From the NCBI GenBank assembly GCA_965262785.1, contig OZ253559.1, positions 3,782,001 through 3,846,000 of the forward strand: DNA of 64,000 nt, written 5' to 3'. Within the stretch, counting starts at the first letter, position 1, and every line of letters starts with the position of its first letter. The notes beneath the pieces were generated by a model. The model saw only the letters and a list, made by a program, of their open reading frames with translations. It was not told the origin of the DNA and did not search any database. The stretch comes from G965218495 sp965262785 (GTDB lineage Bacteria > Bacteroidota > Rhodothermia > Rhodothermales > Bin80). The translations under genes were made by a program, and so were the position numbers. This document shows positions 61,704-64,000 of this stretch, piece after piece.

Positions 61704-64000
61704 GCACATTCTCTGGGCCGTTGCGCTCCTGCCACTGGCCTGTAACCAGCCCGCAGCACCGCTCTTTGAGCTGCGCCAGCAAACCGGCGTGACATTCAGG
61801 AATGAGCTCAGCTACGCCTATGAATTCAACGTGTACCGGTATCGCAACTTTTACAATGGCGGTGGCGTCGCGCTCGGCGATGTCAATGGTGACGGGTGGC
61901 TCGACATCGTCCTTACCGCCAACCAGGGCGACAACCGGCTGTACCTGAACCAGGGGGACTGGACCTTCGAGGACGCCACGGTGGCGGCGGGCATCGCCGG
62001 AACGCGTGCCTGGTCTACCGGCGTCAGCATGGCCGATGTCAATGGTGACGGATGGCTCGACATATACGTTTGCAACTCAGGCATCGTCGCGGGAGACGAC
62101 AAGCGCAACGAGTTGTATCTGAACCAAGGCGACGGAACGTTTGTGGAGCGGGCAGCTGCTTTTGGCCTTAACGACGCAGGGCTCTCTACTCACGGGTCCT
62201 TTCTGGACTATGACCGGGACGGAGACCTCGACCTGTATCTGGTCAACAACTCGTTTCGGAGCATCCAAGACTTTGATCTTGAAGAAAATACCCGCCATGT
62301 GCGCCACGCTGCAGGCGGCGACCGGCTCTACCGCAATGACGACAACCGGTTTACAGATGTGAGCGCACAAGCCGGCATTTACGGCAGCGAGATCGGCTTT
62401 GGGTTGGGCGTATCCGTTGGAGACATAAATCGCGACGGCTGGCCCGACCTGTACGTGTCAAACGACTTCTTTGAGCGCGACTATCTCTACATCAATCGCG
62501 GCAACGGCACCTTTATTGAGTCCCTGGAGTCCAGCATCAAGAGTGTCAGTGCTGCTGCCATGGGTGCTGACATGGCGGACCTTAGTGGGAACGGCTACCC
62601 AGACATCTTTGTCACGGACATGCTGCCCAGCGATGAAGAACGCCTGAAAACCGTGACCTCGTTTGATGACTGGCCAAGGTACCAGAAATACGTACGTGAC
62701 GACTACTACCATCAGTTCACACGCAACACGCTTCACATGAACCTTGGCGGCTCGCCGCTTGCCCCCGTCCACTTCACCGAAATCGGGCGCTATGCACAGG
62801 TCGCCGCAAGCGACTGGAGCTGGGGCGCCTTGATCGCAGACTTTGACCACGATGGGCACCGCGACGTGTTTGTGGCCAACGGCGTCTATCAGGACCTCAC
62901 CAATGCTGACTTCCTTGTCGAGGTGAGCAGGCCCGAAACCATGGAATCGCTCATAAGCCAGGATTCGGTACACTGGGCCGCACTGATCGCGATGATTCCG
63001 TCGAATCCCGTGGGCAATCACATGTTTGCGGGCGGTGACGCGATGCACTTCAGCGAAGTCACCGAATCCTGGGGCCTCGGCGCAGCCGGCTTTTCCAACG
63101 GCAGCGCCTACGGCGACTTAGACAATGACGGCGACCTCGATCTGGTGATTAACAACATCCGCCAGGAAGCCAGCCTGTACGAAAACCGCGCCACTCGGCG
63201 CTATCCTCGCCGCACTTGGCTGCAGCTGTCGTTTCGCGGTACGCCTCCCAACACGTTTGGCGTGGGCGCGCAGGTAACCGCCTGGCATCAGGGGCGTGCC
63301 TGGTATGCCGAACAGCAACCCGTACGCGGGTTTCAGTCCAGCGTTGATCCCGTGATGCACCTAGGGCTTGGGCCTTCTGTGCCAATGCTCGACTCGCTAG
63401 TAGTATCCTGGCCCAGCGGCCGCGTAAGCCGCATGCTCGCGACAACAACCCGCCAGCGACTCGTTGTGAAGGAAGACGCGCCACTGCAGGGTCCCGCCAC
63501 CGCGCCCTCACCCGAGCCGTGGATGACGCCCATCAGCCCGCAGTCCCTCGGCTTAGCATGGCAGCATAAGGAAAATGTTCACAGCGACTTCTTACAGCAG
63601 CCACTGCTCTTTCATATGCGTTCGACGGAGGGCCCGGCTTTTTGCGTCGGTGATGCCAACGGCGATCGGCAGCACGACCTCTATCTGGGCGGAGCCAAGG
63701 GCCAGGCAGGTACGCTCTGGCTGCAGACCGCTGAGGGCCGCTTTGAATCGCCTCATATGCCGGCTTTGGAACAAGATAGCACGTCCGAAGACACGGACTG
63801 CCTGTGGTTTGACAGTGACGGCGATGGTGATGAGGACCTCTACGTCGCTAGCGGCGGGAGCGAGCTGCCTGCCAGCAGTTCGGCGCTCATGGACCGGCTC
63901 TATGACAATGACGGCACCGGCCTCTTAAGCCGCCGCACATCCTATCAGATTTCGGGCCGACATGGCTTTGAGTCGACGGGTGCGGTGGCAGCTACAGACA
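61690..64000 (+). CDS. Large FG-GAP/VCBS-repeat lipoprotein with ASPIC/UnbV domain (3' end outside window)
   Basis: The ATG at 61690 opens a frame that stays open to the window edge (at least 770 aa). A lipoprotein signal (MRLNKHILWAVALLPLAC) is followed by a propeller with VALGDVNGDGWLDIVLTAN, ADVNGDGWLDIYVCNSG, YDRDGDLDLYLVNN, GDINRDGWPDLYVSND and DLDNDGDLDLVINN. An ASPIC/UnbV region (GVGAQVTAWHQGRAWYAEQQ) follows. Unlike the 612-aa neighbour, it then starts a second FG-GAP series (CVGDANGDRQHDLYLGG, FDSDGDGDEDLYVASGG). This is the double-propeller form common in Bacteroidota, normally about 1,100 aa. The first two-thirds are clearly paralogous to the 59303 protein. Confidence 0.92.
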   Translation, partial: MRLNKHILWAVALLPLACNQPAAPLFELRQQTGVTFRNELSYAYEFNVYRYRNFYNGGGVALGDVNGDGWLDIVLTANQGDNRLYLNQGDWTFEDATVAAGIAGTRAWSTGVSMADVNGDGWLDIYVCNSGIVAGDDKRNELYLNQGDGTFVERAAAFGLNDAGLSTHGSFLDYDRDGDLDLYLVNNSFRSIQDFDLEENTRHVRHAAGGDRLYRNDDNRFTDVSAQAGIYGSEIGFGLGVSVGDINRDGWPDLYVSNDFFERDYLYINRGNGTFIESLESSIKSVSAAAMGADMADLSGNGYPDIFVTDMLPSDEERLKTVTSFDDWPRYQKYVRDDYYHQFTRNTLHMNLGGSPLAPVHFTEIGRYAQVAASDWSWGALIADFDHDGHRDVFVANGVYQDLTNADFLVEVSRPETMESLISQDSVHWAALIAMIPSNPVGNHMFAGGDAMHFSEVTESWGLGAAGFSNGSAYGDLDNDGDLDLVINNIRQEASLYENRATRRYPRRTWLQLSFRGTPPNTFGVGAQVTAWHQGRAWYAEQQPVRGFQSSVDPVMHLGLGPSVPMLDSLVVSWPSGRVSRMLATTTRQRLVVKEDAPLQGPATAPSPEPWMTPISPQSLGLAWQHKENVHSDFLQQPLLFHMRSTEGPAFCVGDANGDRQHDLYLGGAKGQAGTLWLQTAEGRFESPHMPALEQDSTSEDTDCLWFDSDGDGDEDLYVASGGSELPASSSALMDRLYDNDGTGLLSRRTSYQISGRHGFESTGAVAATD

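Overview
The window reads as a chromosomal segment of a moderately GC-rich bacterium of the Bacteroidota/Rhodothermota type. The evidence is a very long SecA (1176 aa) with a lineage-type insertion, a PorQ-like outer-membrane protein, the order tRNA-Gln, prs, L25/CTC, pth, a YtxJ-type bacilliredoxin, RicT next to holB, and FG-GAP/ASPIC lipoproteins. The assignment is an inference from gene content; no rRNA is present.

Layout. 1-5005: an SDR tail, a secreted DsbA-like protein, and a dienelactone hydrolase gene split by a group II twintron. 5268-24728: a housekeeping block, mostly on the minus strand: two phosphohexomutases, RecN, SecA, PorQ, a tyrosine-recombinase homologue without catalytic residues, a lipoyl E2 acyltransferase, membrane pyrophosphatase, Pth, L25, Prs, tRNA-Gln, a racemase and a sodium symporter. 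24817-37000: a mobile-element island. It holds an IS1634-type element inside an IS4 relic, an IS21 element inside a two-gene IS256 element, a 121-bp group II intron relic, an ORF-less group II intron and an IS1634-like relic, with two beta-propeller lipoprotein genes among them. 37244-47976: a second housekeeping block: GroES-like, malonyl-CoA synthetase-like, tRNA(CAU), HolB, RicT, amidase, an EF-G-like GTPase, AccD, NagB and DAHP synthase. 48981-51646: a complete two-gene IS256-type element with 8-bp target duplications. 51814-64000: PepF, a thioredoxin gene split by an ISL3 element, two more TlpA-like thioredoxins, YtxJ, and two large FG-GAP/ASPIC lipoproteins around a small lipoprotein. 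The last gene runs off the window.

Four interrupted genes can be rejoined in frame from the sequence alone. They are the hydrolase (intron removed between 1678 and 4345), the IS4 transposase (IS1634-type element, ATAC duplication), the IS256-type transposase (IS21 element, 7-bp duplication) and a tlpA-like gene (ISL3 element, AAACTGTT duplication). This indicates recent or ongoing transposition.

The two most unusual objects are described next. (1) A bacterial twintron: an RT-encoding intron sits one nucleotide before the end of domain V of an ORF-less intron. A separate ORF-less intron (35688-36356) supplies the uninterrupted form of that site. (2) A two-gene Mutator/IS256 element, present in two diverged copies. 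In each, the transposase is translationally coupled to an upstream protein that looks like a transposase paralogue without the DDE residues.
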